From positions 5,109,619 to 5,173,618 of the forward strand of contig NW_020313044.1 in NCBI RefSeq assembly GCF_003265705.1: 64,000 nucleotides of DNA. The letters run 5' to 3'. Position numbers and translations under genes: made by a program. Numbering within the stretch: position 1 is the stretch's first letter; every line of letters starts with the position of its first letter. The stretch comes from Callorhinus ursinus (Eukaryota; Chordata; Mammalia; Carnivora; Otariidae). Positions 1 to 12,677 of this stretch are shown piece by piece. The notes below the pieces were generated by a model. The model saw nothing but the letters and a program-made list of their open reading frames with translations, did not search any database and had not been told where the DNA came from.

Positions 1-204
1 CACTGGTGACAACAGGGATATGCAGGAAAGAGGCAAAGAAGAGCCGGAAAACTATGTGGGAGCTTCCTTACAAAAGTGATCAGGTGCTGGCTGTACACGG
101 TGATCATCAGTAATGTCAATTATATTATTATCAATTACATCAAGTGTATATTATCAAATATAGCAATATAATATCAATTATAATAATAATGATCATCATC
201 ATTC

Positions 205-400
205 ACACGTTCTGGGGTACAAGTTAGCTCATGTGACCTTCCTTATTACTCTTTGAGACAGACACTCGTATGATCCCCATTTTTTCTAAAATGACACCGA
301 AGCTGACAGATGTTCGATGGCCTGTCCAAGGTCAACCGCTTCTAGGTGGTGGTGCCAAGCCTCAAAAGGAGTGTGTTGAAACAAAGCAGTCACTTGGCCT
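205..400 (-). mobile_element. MIR relic
   Basis: GAGACAGACACTCGTATGAT, CCCCATTTTTTCTAAAATGA, and CCTGTCCAAGGTCAACCGCT match the reverse of the MIR core. Confidence 0.55.
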
Positions 401-2744
401 TAACACCATGAAAAAGTGAAGGGACTTCACTGATACTGTATCATTGCCGGAAGTGGGATTTTTACCTCTTGTCTAGCACGTCTGTGCACGTCTCTGCCCC
501 CATGAGCTTGTTATTCATTAAGTTATTCATTTGTGACCCAGATGTTGGCTTTCACCAACTTTTGTCCTCATGTCAACCTTGAAGCGAGACTCCAGGCATG
601 TCCTCATTCCCTGAGAGACCCCACAGCGCCAGGCTCTAGGGAGCACTGTGAGCTTCACAGAAGGTCTGCTAGCCTCCTGCATGCCCTGCACTAACCATCC
701 ATCCATCCATGCATCTCCAAGGTGGCCTCATAGAGCTGCTCACATGGAAAGCAATTCCATCAATAAAAACAAAACAATTTGAGTAATTTTCCTGGAATTA
801 AGGTTCATGCTGGAAGCCTCTCTTTGTTTCTTTTGCTCCAGGCATTTTAATATCTGTGGTTCATGTCTTCCAGTCTGCAGTCACACGGGCCAGTCATGGT
901 CGCCGGTTTCAGCTATGCTTTGCAGTCGCTCCAGTGACCCCCAAAGAGCATTTTGGATATGCTACATAAACTATATTTAAAGTCAGGCCATCCCAAACAT
1001 CCCCTTCACATATGGTGAAACTCTATCCAGCTCTTTTCAGATAATGTAGTAACAGATCAAAAATGTTATTTACATCTGCAGACTTCACTTTGTGGAGTAC
1101 ATGGCATTTCTTTCCCAAATCTACACTCTCTCTTCCAAACCCTCCTTGTTCATCCATAAGCCTCTACGTCTATGGGCCCACCTTTTCCTTTCACGGTCTC
1201 TCTTTCTGTCTTTCTGCTCAGCCCTTCTTCGCCCAGCCTCTCAATCTCTCTCTCATTCCATCTCCTCCCTCCACTTGCTTCTGGATCTCCTTCTGATATA
1301 AAGCAGTTTAGCTCTTCCAAACTTGGGCGTCTTCACCTATCACCTCTCCATTAACATGCAACAGTGATCGGATCTCTGTGCCTTAAAGTACAGCCAAGAG
1401 ATAATAAATATTTTTTGGGGTTTTTTTTTTCCCCCAAGCACTTGCTACGTTGTATTCTTAATTTGGTACAGGAGACAATAATTATATGCTGGTGGTTGCC
1501 ATTTAACTGTACAAATAGCCATTTGTATTGCCAGTCTTTGGTGGACAGGATTTTGTTTGTCATTGTCCCTGGGTTTCCTCAAGTGGAGGTCCCTGTGTGC
1601 CCCTGACTGTGTGGGCTTCAAGGATGGCTTCCCTTCTAGATCTAGCACCAGTGGGGAGTCTCTGTTGAGTCGTTTTCGAAGTGCTGGGTATGAATTTGGC
1701 TCTATCCTTTGCATTCTTGCTTCTATCCCCTTGGTATGAAGGGGGACCAGATAGACCAGCAGGCTCCTGAAGTTGGAAGCTCCAGGTCTGGCCAGGGATT
1801 GTCCTAATGCTCACATTCTCATGTGTGTCTAAGCCTGACAGCCTGGGCTTCATCACTGTGGAGATCTTGGCCAGAGGCCAGCAGGTCCTCAGGTGTCCCT
1901 CTCCTCCCGACCACAGTGCACCCCACAGTTATAAAGCCATGACTGTGCTCTCTGTCTTCTCGCCCCCAGTAAGAGGGACAGTAATGGGGGGTGGCTGCAC
2001 TGACTTCAGATCGCTCTCACCGCCCTGCAGTTCACATCCATAGCTGGAAACCTGAGGAGAACATGTTGACTCCTGAAAATCAGCCTTGAGTCAACATGAA
2101 CCTGATAGACTGTGGCAGTGGGATTTATGACTCAGCTGAAACGTACAAAAAATGAAGTCCCTTTTTGTTGCTGAAGGAAACCCCAGAGGCACAAAAAGCC
2201 CTTGTTTTGGGGGGGGGCTCTATTTACAATTTACCTATATTTTGAGCAGTAGTTAATCCTAAGTTCCTTGCCTACTCAGGATTCGTTAAAGGAGAGGAGT
2301 GAAGGAAGTCTATGACATGATAAAACCATTAAGCCCAGCCTTCACGGGCCCTTGGGGATTTTCACAAATTGTTCTAATAAATGAATCCATTAACTACATG
2401 AAGTCAGGCATTAAGCATAATGGAAATTTATGAGTCCTCTTGCCTTTTCTCTCGTTGGCCTCCTCTTCCTAGAGCCCCCCACACCCTCACGCTCACCCAG
2501 AAGCATCCTCTCTCGCTCCCTCCACCTTCCACCGTGGCCGGGCTAGGTCATTCTCTCCCTTCAAAAATTCATCTCAGATATGGCCTCCTGCAGAAAGTCG
2601 ATGTGGACGCATCCTCCAGCCCTAACCCACTCCTCTCCCTCCACACCACACACACCGGTTTAGATTTTAGTTGATTCCCTATATGCCCCTCTAGTAGCAC
2701 ATTTACCCGACGGGAGCCCTGGCTGTGATTGCCACGTATGTCTC
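401..2744. other. No gene recognised
   Basis: Apart from the AP-1-like cluster at 2.1 kb, this holds unassigned sequence, a pyrimidine-rich stretch at 1170-1300 and short random open frames of at most 98 codons. Confidence 0.6.
2062..2134. promoter_or_regulatory. Candidate enhancer motif cluster (AP-1/NF-E2-like)
   Basis: TGAGTCA (2087-2093) and TGACTCA (2128-2134) are consensus AP-1 sites, and the second continues as TGACTCAGC, an NF-E2/MARE half. A partial TGACTC lies at 2067-2072. CATGTTGACTC (2062-2072) and GAGTCAACATG (2088-2098) form a perfect inverted repeat. Function is inference from motifs only. Confidence 0.35.
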
Positions 2745-3445
2745 CCGCTGAAACCATCCAGTGGTTTCCCACTGCTTGGGGGAGAGACCAAGGCCTTATC
2801 CCTATTGTCTCATAACGTATATGAGTGTCGAGTCACTATGTGGTACACCTAAAACTAATATACTATTGTATGTCAACTACACTTCAATTACAAACTGTAA
2901 TTACAAGTTCCCTTTTGCTTTTTTAGAAAAGTTCTAAGGCCTTAACAGGGCCTGCAGGGCTCGGAGGACCAGCTTTGGCTTACCCCCTGCCTCATCACCC
3001 ACCATGCTCTTTCCCCACACTGGCCTTCCATTTCCCTGAAACCCCTGTGCCCCTGTTCACCCTGGGATCTTGGCCCACACGGTTCCCTCCCTCTAGAGCA
3101 CGATTCCTCTCTTTCCTTCCACCCCACTTGCCTGCGTGAACGCCTACGTTTTGTTCAATTGCCCATTCCTCAAGGAAGCCTTTGCTGACTTTCTTTAACT
3201 GGGTCAGGTTCCTCTCGTTCTCGTAGAACCATCTAACATTTCCTCAGAGCTCTTACTTCATTTTTTAATTACACATTCATTCATGTGATTATTTAATTAA
3301 TGTCTCCCTTTATGACTGGACTGTCAGCTCCATAATAGTACAAACCCATCTGTCTTGCTCACCATGGTATCCCAGTGCCTGGCAAAATGCCTGGCATCTA
3401 ATGGGCCCTTGATAAATATTTCTTTAATGAGTAAATGAATATAAT
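2745..3445 (+). mobile_element. L2 relic interrupted by an L1 fragment
   Basis: CCATCCAGTGGTTTCCCACT begins an L2 segment that continues after 2935 to the L2 3' end GCCTGGCATCTAATGGGCCC with TTGATAAATATTTCTTTAAT. Confidence 0.8.
2818..2935 (+). mobile_element. Old L1 3'-end fragment
   Basis: The phrase TGTGGTACACCTAAAACTAA followed by ATTGTATGTCAACTACACTT is typical of old mammalian L1 3' ends. It splits an L2 relic, with AAGGCCTTA on both sides. Confidence 0.6.
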
Positions 3446-4399
3446 TTAACTAAGGTTACCTGACTGTCTCCTTCACTAGTCTCAGAAGCTCCGGAACAAA
3501 AGCTATGCCTCTTTTTCTAGGCCCTGCATTTATTAGCAAATGCCTGCACATAATCATTGCCCTCGGCATATTTGTGAATTGAATACCAGGCCGGTCCCTT
3601 CTTAGGAGCCTCTAGTGGAAACATGTTATCAGAAGACCTTATTAGAAGGTGGGGTCCTACAGGTATTAACAGAGAGGCTAAACCAAGACCCTAAACGTAT
3701 TCTAAGAGAGTTCAAATTAGGCTGGAATACTCTACCCTTGGTTAAAAGCAGACCCAAACATTTTTCCCCATCTTGTAGAAGATACTTCCTTTCTTCTTTG
3801 AAGGCAGCAATATTTGGGAATTGAAGGATCTCAAAAAAGGATCAGATCTTTTAGTCTCGAGTCTTTACCTCACTGCGAAAAAGTTTCTAGGGCCTAAAAA
3901 GAACTCTAGGTTTTGTTATTTCTGTCAGGGAGTGCCAGGTTGGCAGGAACCCACCTCACACCCTCTGGTGAGGAAAGTTTGCCTGAAGAAAGGGAGACAG
4001 GGTGCTTTTCTGTCTTTTTCCCCCTCCTCCCCCACTCAGGGATCTGCACCAGGTCTGAGGTAGGAATGTGTCCGTGGCTGACTGGCGGGGCTAGCATCTT
4101 GGTCTGGTGCTCCCAGGCCAGCTGTGTTCCGTGAGCTGCAATTTCATCCTCCAGAGCTGGCCGCAAACTGTGGACGTGGCCATGGGGTGGACTTGATCGC
4201 GTGTAGAGGAGGTGGTTCCTCCAGGTTTGTGAAAGCCAATTTTTAAATACTCAGGTTAGTAAATCATTAGTGGGCTTGAAATCAACCCTTGTGAGAGTAT
4301 TTACACCACAGAAATTGGAAAATACTATAATCAGGGCTCTTTTCTCTCTTTTCTTCTCTTTTTTCCCCTGCCTCCCTTTCTTCCTTCAATTTTTTTTTC

Positions 4400-4434
4400 T
4401 TTCCTTCCTTCCTTCCTTCCTTCCTTCCTTCCTT
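4400..4434. repeat. (TTCC)n microsatellite in a pyrimidine tract
   Basis: About nine TTCC units at the end of a pyrimidine-rich stretch that begins near 4339. Confidence 0.97.
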
Positions 4435-4454
4435 TAATCTGATAGCTGGTTTAC

Positions 4455-4675
4455 CAGCATACTACTAGACTCAGGTTTTAGTCCTGGCTGGACTCTCAGT
4501 AGCAAAGTACTCACTCAGCCTCACAGAGCCTCAGTTTCCCCATCTGCAGAATGGGGCCCCATTAGCTACCAAGCAGAATTGCCGTGTTCAATGATCGTGC
4601 ATATAAAGTGCTAAGCCCAGCATTTGAAAACTTGTAAGCATTCACAGATGTTAGCTTGATTATCATTCTCCATGT
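4455..4675 (+). mobile_element. MIR relic
   Basis: CCTCAGTTTCCCCATCTGCA with GAATGGGGCCCC is the MIR core; AAAGTGCTAAGCCCAG is near the 3' part. Confidence 0.8.
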
Positions 4676-5159
4676 AGCTTGTTTCGTTTTGCCAATCCCC
4701 TGTGCTATTGACTTAGCATTGAACAAACTTGAGTTTAACATTTAGTAATATTTTAGCAATATTTTAAAAATATCATTTTCTAAGCAATCAGTTAAAGCTT
4801 ACCATTGCCACTGATGTGCCGTGATGCCCTCTTCTCGTTTACTTGGGCGCTGAATATCATGTACTAGTCACCATTCTCAGTGTATTCATGGGTTTGTGTG
4901 TTACTGCCCAGGGTGACAGAGAGCCTGTGGGTTCAATGTCTTTCTCTCCTGTTCTTTAATTTAGAATCCTTCTAATCCTCAAGAATCCCCAAGTCACTGA
5001 GAATAAACCATCCCCTGGCTTCCAGGATCAAATATTATTTGAGGGAGATCAAGATGTCATACTGTAGATGCCAACCACTTCTACTCAGCACCTGCCACAG
5101 GCAGACTGTTCTGGAAATTTAAAAAAGAAAATAAAGAGAAAGAAAGGGAAATGAAAAGA

Positions 5160-5725
5160 AAGACCTGAAATCCCTAATCTACATTCTGAGATGCAAAAAG
5201 CTCTGAAAACTAGACATTCTTTCATAACTCAAATTGTGGCAAAACCTGACCCAAACTGTCCTGAGATGATTTAAAGTCTTTATCATCCTCTGTGTTAATA
5301 TTTGTGTAATCACCAATGTTTCTGATGACAGGGAACTGCCCCAGACCCCGCTGAGGTTGTTCCATAATATACAATATACATACCAAACCACCTGTCTAAA
5401 ATCCCCCAAAGTCTCCACTCAGAAACATATCATCCCAAGGCTTTTCAGAGAAGGTATTCTGAGCCTGTAATAGAAATCACAGTATCTGTCTTTAAGGAGG
5501 TTATAATCTGGCCATACCAGATCAATCCAGCCAAGCTTCCAGTAAAAGGGGCATAGATGCTTGGACCGCATGTAGCTGGCCGGAAGCAGGGCCTGGAAAT
5601 CCAGTCGAGCTGTATCACCTAACAGCTCAATCGCATAGCCCCCACACTCCTTCACGAGGAGTAGGAAACATAAGCAGAGACGCACACATTTCCAGGGATC
5701 TCCTCTAGTGTCCATTATTTGTTCC
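5160..5725. other. Possible unclassified old repeat
   Basis: From GACCTGAAATCCCTAATCTA to about 5725 the sequence has the style of an old mammalian DNA-transposon or LTR relic, but I cannot assign it. A minus-strand open frame of 98 codons (5419-5715) starts with a hydrophobic stretch but resembles no protein family I know. It is not called a gene. Confidence 0.25.
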
Positions 5726-6369
5726 CTGGGTTCTGGGTCTTTAATTCTCTGCAGTGGAGCTTATCCACCCCCAAAACTCAGACCCCCCATAGAGCATCAT
5801 TCATTTGGAGGTCAGGAATTATTTTGATGCTTAGAGAAAACACCCTCCAAGAGGAGAAACTGCACACTCTCCGGCGCAGCAGCATGCTCTACAGGCCCCA
5901 GGTACTGGTGCTCCTCTGTCTGGAGCATCCTGCAGGCTCTCGGCCAGCCTGAAGACCTCCACACTTCTTACGTGGATGTATCCTTCCTACAGACTGATGC
6001 TTTAGAGCCCTGGGCTTCCAGCCAAAGGGAAAGTGATTCTGCAGGGGCTCTGGGCCCGTCCTCTAGGCTGCTCTCACTGATGTGCCTCCAAAACTCTTTT
6101 GAAAATGTTGTGCAAGTTACAATCTCCAGAACCAGCCCACAAGGACATTCCTTTCTCGAAGACAGCAGACCTTCCAACTCGTAGGAAGATGGTCTGCTTG
6201 CTAGGTGTTTTCTGTTCTTCCCTCCTGACCTACAAAATTTGGCTTCTCCAAGCTCAGTCTTTTGAAGTATGTGTTTGTTATCTCTGGAAATGCTGAGGGC
6301 TTGCCCTACCGTATGTTTCCCAATAGCCTATTCTGGACATAACCATAAATAATCAAGTAACTTCATAAA
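5726..6369. other. No gene or repeat recognised
   Basis: Unassigned sequence with overlapping frames under 80 codons on both strands, none with family resemblance. Confidence 0.55.
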
Positions 6370-6620
6370 TCATAAAGTAATGACGTTTTCTTGAACATTT
6401 ACTATGTACCAGGTACTGTCCTAAGTGCTTTACATACATTATTTTAATTAATCCTCAGAGAAGTTCTGTGGGGGTAGGCATTGCTTTTTTATCCCCAGTT
6501 TGCAGCTAAGGACACCAAGGCTTGGAGAGTTTAAACAGTTTGTCTAAGGTCACACAGATAAATCAGTGTTAGAGCCAAGATCTGAACGTAGCGTTTTCTA
6601 ACTGCAGAGTCCATGATTTT
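6370..6620 (-). mobile_element. MIR relic, near full-length
   Basis: ACTATGTACCAGGTACTGTC, CTAAGTGCTTTACATACATT, TCTAAGGTCACACAGATAAA, AGAGCCAAGATCTGAACG. Confidence 0.85.
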
Positions 6621-7034
6621 AACTGCCAAAGAAATACGGGAAAGAGACGAAACGTCCTTTAGATAACTGACCCTTAGCTTCTCTCTTCTCTGTACTCCCC
6701 CTGCCCTCCCAGCACCCATAACTCACACAGCCCCACCGACGGATACTTGTGTCTCTTGAATGGAGTCATTGCAGGTTCCTCCCTTGACACAGAATGGTCC
6801 TCTTTCTCAGCTCAGTGCGATAAACACCCCCACCAGCACTTTTCTGGTCGTCACTATGATGCTTCCCCAAGATGACCCAGTGGCAGTCAAGTCCCTCCTG
6901 GCCTTTGTTACAGTAGAATCAGTTGCCATTGCTTTCAAAGGGCTGGGCTGAGGCCAGAGCCCACTGGGGGAACTGAGTGGATAGTCCTACTTCCGACTGG
7001 GCTGGAAAGGCCAGGAAAAAGGGAAGTTCGCATA

Positions 7035-7262
7035 GACTTGGGTTTGGTTTCTGCTGTGTCATTAACTCTTTGCATGACTGGGCAAGTCATTAACCTTTCT
7101 GATCCTCCGCTGCCTCATCTGTAAAATGAAGCTCTTAAGCATAGTGATCTTGTATCCGTGCTGTGAAGGAGGAGTAGAGCAAGGCAGACCTGGGGAGGAC
7201 CTCACATGTAGTTAGCGCCTAGGAAATAAAAGGTGTTGTTATGGTTGTTAATAAGAGCCTAT
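7035..7262 (+). mobile_element. MIR relic
   Basis: TGACTGGGCAAGTCATTAAC, CCTCATCTGTAAAATGAAGC, GTAGTTAGCGCCTAGGAAAT. Confidence 0.83.
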
Positions 7263-7329
7263 GGTTTACAGCATTGGTTATTTACATTTTGATGGCACTT
7301 GGAGTTTCACAAAGCATTTTATATGAGTA

Positions 7330-7530
7330 AGCAGGCGTCTCTGGATGCCTGTTGTGTGTAGATACTACATGAGATACTTGATAATCATTTTGTATTTTCT
7401 ATTCCTCCTATGACATGGGATAGATGAGCCCTGTCTCTTTTTCTCTAGCCAAGAGAAGTGTGACACAGAGAGGCTGAACAGCTTATCAAAGCAAATCTGT
7501 GGCTTAGCCAAGAACAAAACCCTGAGCCCT
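7330..7530 (-). mobile_element. MIR relic, diverged
   Basis: GTGACACAGAGAGGCTGAAC with AGCTTATCAAAGCAAATCTG resembles the reverse MIR core. Confidence 0.5.
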
Positions 7531-9254
7531 AAGACATCAATTTATTATGTCAGCCCTCTGTTGGGCAGCTTAATTTCCATGGGCCCCATGCTCATTCAAA
7601 ACATTGAAGAGTAAAAAGGACAAAACTCACATTTCTGCCAGACAGATGATATCCAGGCGTCTCTGGAAGAATGGTTAGCAATCCCGGCATGAGGTTTCAT
7701 GTTTAAGGTGCTTGGATACGAAGGAGGATTGTAAACCCCGTGGAGCTCATTTCACATGTCAGAGTCTATTCTGGATCTTGAAAGTGGGCCATGGAGGCCC
7801 CGGCTCTGCCCCAGAAGAGCTACATTCCTGCAGAGGCTTCTAGCGCTATGCAGGAAGCAGGCGGGGGAGCAGGGCCCGGGATTTGCAAAGGGACCCAGTG
7901 TGTGTCTCCACCAAAGGGCCGGAAGAAAATAATAAGCTGTCCCAGCGTCAGCCTGCCGAGGCTTAGTTTTTGCAGAGCCTACATTAGGACAGTATAAACC
8001 TTGTTTCCTTTTGCATGATTTCTTTTTAAGGACTTCAGCTATTTTTAGAGCTTCCTTTCACTTGCCAGCTCTCTTTGATTCCACACAGAAAGTCCAAAAG
8101 GGACCATTCTCCCATCCGCACATTTTGCCCTGTTTCAGCAGGCCCGATGGCTCCTGTGGGCCTGTGAGCATGTCATTGGTATTCCTCACGCAGCCCTATC
8201 CATAACCCAGCCATTGGCAGGAACCAGGTGGGTTTTATGGGAAGAAGATGAAGTAAGAGAATATCACCGAAGGCCCCGGGCAAGGACTGGTGTTTGATAA
8301 GGGATGAAAGAGCTTGGAAGTGTGTTGAAATCTTGTATCCAAGAGGGTAAACTAAGATAAACCTGCCCCCGGTGTCTAGCATCACCAGGAAGGTGCGTGT
8401 TGCACATTGCAAGCATAGGTAGGTACCAGTAACCTTGATAATAGACTCATCTGTCAACCGTGGCCTCTCAGGGGAATTTGCTTTCAAATTGGCAGGTAGT
8501 TCAAAGCATGGTTTGCTTTCATTCCTTCAACTCCTCATGGTTCCTCTCCTTGTTTATTTCTTTTTTCTGACTGATCTTTCAAAGCCATTTATACCCTGCA
8601 CCATCCACTGCTCCTTTCTCATGCTTTCGAGATCAAAGGGTTATTCTGTTGGGTGGGGTTGTTTGGAAAATGGAGAATTTCTACATTATTGGCCTTTGAG
8701 AAAGTAGATTAGGCAACAGGAGGGAAGAAGAAACATCAGAGGGACTTCTCCTTACTTCGCTAGGCTGCCATCTTTTTGTGCATAATTTCTGCTGGCTTTC
8801 AAAGGTCCTACATTCCTTGGTTCCTCCTTGGTGTTGGCGGGTTTATGGGGCTCCTTGGGAATTCCATAAATCTAGACATTTAGATGGGCCCACGGGGGTG
8901 GGGCAGACAGAAGGCAGAACATTTTCCAGTATTGTATTCTTGACCCTTCAGTGGTGGGAAGACCTTTTCCATAGATGTGTTTGGGTAGAAAACAAGTAAA
9001 TGGTGTTGCTTTTCGAAACTGTCCTCGATAGGAATAAGTCATTAGTTTGTAAAGTTTCACACTCTGTGATGGGAGTTTTGTTGATTTGATTTGCAAAAAT
9101 TCTTTACACAGCATTTTCAGCAACATAAGTATTATGGGAAACAGGATACCTGCCTCCCTGAGACTAATGGTGTTGGGCCCACCATATCTAGGGTAGCTCC
9201 CCTTACTTCCCTGTCTATACTTCTATAACACTTATGATAATTTATGATCTTATA
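7531..9254. other. No gene or repeat recognised
   Basis: About 1.7 kb of apparently unique DNA. The longest frame is 104 codons (8173-8487, minus) without recognisable motifs. One of the better stretches in which to look for conserved non-coding sequence. Confidence 0.55.
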
Positions 9255-9455
9255 TATGTGTTTGCTTCCTAGTTATTGACTGTCTCATGCCAACACACCT
9301 CTGAGCACACACACGCACACGCACACACAGTGGATTATAAGTCTCACGAGGACCCACATTCAGGTTTGACTTGCTCACACATGACAGCACCTAGATGTGT
9401 GCCTGATGCATACTGATTGCTCAGTAAATATTTGGGAATGAATGAATTCAAGAAA
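9255..9455 (+). mobile_element. L2 3'-end relic
   Basis: Ends ATTGCTCAGTAAATATTTGG with GAATGAATGAATT, the L2 terminus. A (CA)-rich run at 9303-9330 lies inside. Confidence 0.7.
9303..9330. repeat. Imperfect (CA)n
   Basis: CA repeats interrupted by CG at two points, inside an L2 relic. Confidence 0.9.
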
Positions 9456-9699
9456 TATGTTCTTAGAAAAGCTGTTCGGTTTAAAAACCTAACTTACCAA
9501 AAATAGTCCTTTCTGTACAGGTCCATTTAAGTGTGGTAATTAGTGTTTGTCAGAGAAGAGTGTTTGCCAAGGGAGTTGGAATCACTGGTTATCCAGATAG
9601 GACTTTTAAGGAATAGTATGAGGCCCGTCACTTTCTTTTCTCTCATTTTCCCTTTGATCTGTACACCCTTTCTGTCTTCCTGTATTCACTAAATGCTAA

Positions 9700-9865
9700 C
9701 CAAGTATATGCCAACCATGGTAAAACAGGGGTAATGCTATACCTGCCTCACAGGATTGGTGTGAGGATAAAATTAGATCATTGTATTTACCAGTTTCTGG
9801 CAAAGTTCCTGACATATGAAGAGCCTGATAGATGTTAGCCATTAACATTATCAGAAATATTTATG
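9700..9865 (+). mobile_element. MIR relic, 3' half
   Basis: TACCTGCCTCACAGGATTGG, TGTGAGGATAAAATTAGATC, GATAGATGTTAGCCATTAAC. Confidence 0.82.
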
Positions 9866-9929
9866 GAGCAACTATGATGCACTTTCTATCTCAGAGTCTC
9901 CAGAATCAGGAAAAAGAAGAGCATCTGTA

Positions 9930-9944
9930 CCACCAGGGGGCTTG
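9930..9944 (+). promoter_or_regulatory. Candidate CTCF site
   Basis: CCACCAGGGGGCTTG matches the first 12 positions of the CTCF core CCASYAGRKGGC; the last three differ. Confidence 0.3.
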
Positions 9945-10242
9945 TGATGATTTTTGTCGTTAGTTTTCTTGCATAGTATCTGTTTTAAGAGCAGAAAATG
10001 ACATGATGACCTCTTGGTTTACAGGTGGGGAAGGTTGGCTAGCCAGAACAAGAGTGAGGAAACGAACAAAAAATCAAAATTTTAAATACAGACAATATTA
10101 CAGACATTTTCCTTTTGCCTCAGGCTCCTTGTGTGGCTTGGCACAGCACTGTTGCTGATCCTGTCTTTTTAAAAGAAATTCGATATTTTGTTCAAGGATT
10201 GTTTGCCCTAAATTTGATTTTTTTTTTAAATATTGCAGTAAA

Positions 10243-10353
10243 GGAGTGCCCAGCTGACTCAGTTGGAGGAGCATGCGACTCTTGATCTTGGGGTCATGAC
10301 TTTGAGCCCCACATTGGGTGTAGAGATTACTTAAATAAATAAATAAACTTAAA
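10243..10353 (+). mobile_element. Carnivore tRNA-derived SINE, short form
   Basis: A diverged head (GTGCCCAGCTGACTCAGTT) leads into a body ending TGTAGAGATTACTTAAATAAATAAA, the short form without the CT-rich middle. Direct repeats AAATATTGCAGTAAA (10228-10242) and AAATATTGCACTAAA (10354-10368) differ at one base and fix the ends. The divergence suggests an older copy. Confidence 0.93.
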
Positions 10354-10554
10354 AAATATTGCACTAAAATATTATTTATCTTGGTTTCTGAGTAAATTTT
10401 GTGCCCAAAGCAAGTGCCTCCCTTGCCTCACCTTAGTCCCAGCTCCGTATGCTAGTAGAATTCCTAATCTCTTATGGTCAAGTTAAGAGCTATCAAATTT
10501 ATGTACTTAGTACCTACTGTCAACGCCCAGTCTAGTCCACTTCTTAACTTCTAA

Positions 10555-11200
10555 AATAGCCTCCTCTCTTGTCCATGGATCCCCATCATTTTTATACAGA
10601 GTCAGAAGGATCTTTGGAAACGTACATCAACCCCTTGCTTGTAACCTTCTGTAGCTTCTCATTTCCATAAAGTAAAATCTGAATTCTCACCATGACCTGC
10701 AAGATCTTGGATGGTCTGGTCTGACCCCGCACCACTCCCTCCCTTTGCCCATTATATTCCAGTCACTCCTCCACTCCTATCTTCTCCTGGGTCCTTGAGT
10801 CTAGTGTGGTCTCTTCCACATGGCTGCCTTCATACACATTGTTCACTTTCTAACACTTTCCCCTGGCTGGCTCCTGCTCACTCTTCAATGGCAGTGGAAG
10901 CCACCTCCTCAAAGGTCTTCCCTGACCTCCAAATTTAAGTTCTGCCCCCACCTCTGCCTCCATTAGTCTCTTTTGTACCTCCTGTTCTTTCCTTCCCAAT
11001 GCTTCCTGCCATTTGTGATTAAGTATATATCCTTCCATGTGTTGACCTGTCTGATGTCTTCCTCCCCGAGTAAACTGTAAGCTCCTGGAGGGCAGAAGCC
11101 ATGTTTATTTACCATCTTCCTCCCACCCGGTAAACAGTGCCTGGCACAGAGGGGATGCTCGATTATTTGTTGAATAAAAGGGAATAAGTGAATAAATCAA
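10555..11200 (+). mobile_element. L2 relic, about 650 bp
   Basis: CTGCAAGATCTTGGATGGTC, CCAGTCACTCCTCCACTCC, GTAAGCTCCTGGAGGGCAGA and GTGCCTGGCACAGAGGGGAT follow the L2 order to a TTGTTGAATAAAAGGGAATA end. Confidence 0.88.
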
Positions 11201-12554
11201 TCTTCAGCTTGCAAAATCTTGACCTCGGGACTCTGCCACACACTAAGGGACTTTCATGTCTCATTCTGCTCTTTGTTGTTGTGAGCTTTGCTCTTCTAGA
11301 GCAAGTGTTTTTCCCCTAGATTATTTTATTGGAAAAAGTGAAGCAAATATAGAGATAATTATTGATTGTCACTCATCAAGTCTCTGCTCCCTATCACCAA
11401 CATCCTCCTGGGAGCCTGCTGCAGGATTCCTGGGAACCACAGGAAATAAGTCCACTAAAACCACTTGAAATGCTTTTATAAAAATAGACCGGCCTTGACC
11501 TTCTTCCTGTGGAAGGGCCTCTTTCCTCCCGGCAAACGTTGCCAAGAAATGTTATCTGCTCTTAGAAACCTCCCACATCAATCATCCTCCCAGCAGGATT
11601 TATCTGGACTTGGAATCCTGTTCTGAAATGGTCTTCCTACTGCCTGGACCATCACCTGAGCAAACTGCACATTTACTATTTCCGTGCTGTTGTTTTGATA
11701 CCTCAGTGACACGACAGACAGGAATCAAGGCCTGAGGGACCCATGGGGACAGTCCAGTGCACACTGATACTCTTCAGGGGCAGTTTCTTCCTCCCCAGAG
11801 CTTCACACCACTTTCCTTGGGACTGCAGTACAGGTGTGCTGGCTTCATCATTTTGATTGCTATCCCCTTACCAAATTCCTTATTTGCGAGTTCTATTTAA
11901 ACTACTGATGTGTGGTTTTACTTCAATTTCATTTGCTTGTTTGAAGGAAGCTATCTCTCTCAAGTATTAATGCAAAAGCATCCCATGAAAAGAAGGCAGT
12001 CCTCGAGATAAACACAGTGAAGGGCAGCTGTGGTTATCTTCTGCTTAGGTGTTGCTTCCTGCCCCTGCAGCCCTTTTGCTTGCAAAGAGAGGAAAGCAAT
12101 CGAAAACATAATTGTCCCAAACCAAAGCTGTCTCCTTGAATACAGTCATAATAACTGAAGGAAACTTCAAAGGGGACCCCCTTTCTCTCTGCAGTGTGAT
12201 TGAAAGATATCTTTGTACCACTTAGAACTTCTGTATCATCAGGGGCCCATGCCCCTCCTTTGGGAAACAAAGGGTTAATAGTTAGGGTCTGTTGCTTTTC
12301 AACAAATAAGCAGAGGATGTCAGTCCCCTTAGGAGCCCTCAAATATAAAAGAAGGATAGAAAAAAAAAAAAAGAAAATACAGGTGAACGTCAGTAGGAAG
12401 TCTTCAAAGATTGTCCCTGATCCTATCAGCCAAAGATAACTTCTGTTAACATGTCTATTCATAGAGATATAAGCCTTTTATAAAGGGTCTTATATATAGG
12501 AATATCTCAGACTTTCTGAAACAGAAAGACAGCTTTCTGCTTTCTTAGATTTCT
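11201..12554. other. No gene or repeat recognised
   Basis: Unassigned. A minus-strand frame of 142 codons (12034-12462) includes a Phe-rich run made by the poly-A tract at 12360, so it is not credible. Confidence 0.55.
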
Positions 12555-12677
12555 GCATTGTTTGCCTGATTTCTATTTTGTTGCTATCTTTATTTTTCAT
12601 TTTTCTTATTTTGGCTTACTTTTGCTTTACTTTGCCCTTTTATTAATTTTCATGTTTATTTATTTTTTTAAATATAT

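Noticed and set aside
12034..12462. 142-codon minus frame with a Phe-rich hydrophobic stretch that looks like a membrane segment
   Set aside because: The stretch is produced by the poly-A tract at 12360; no other support.
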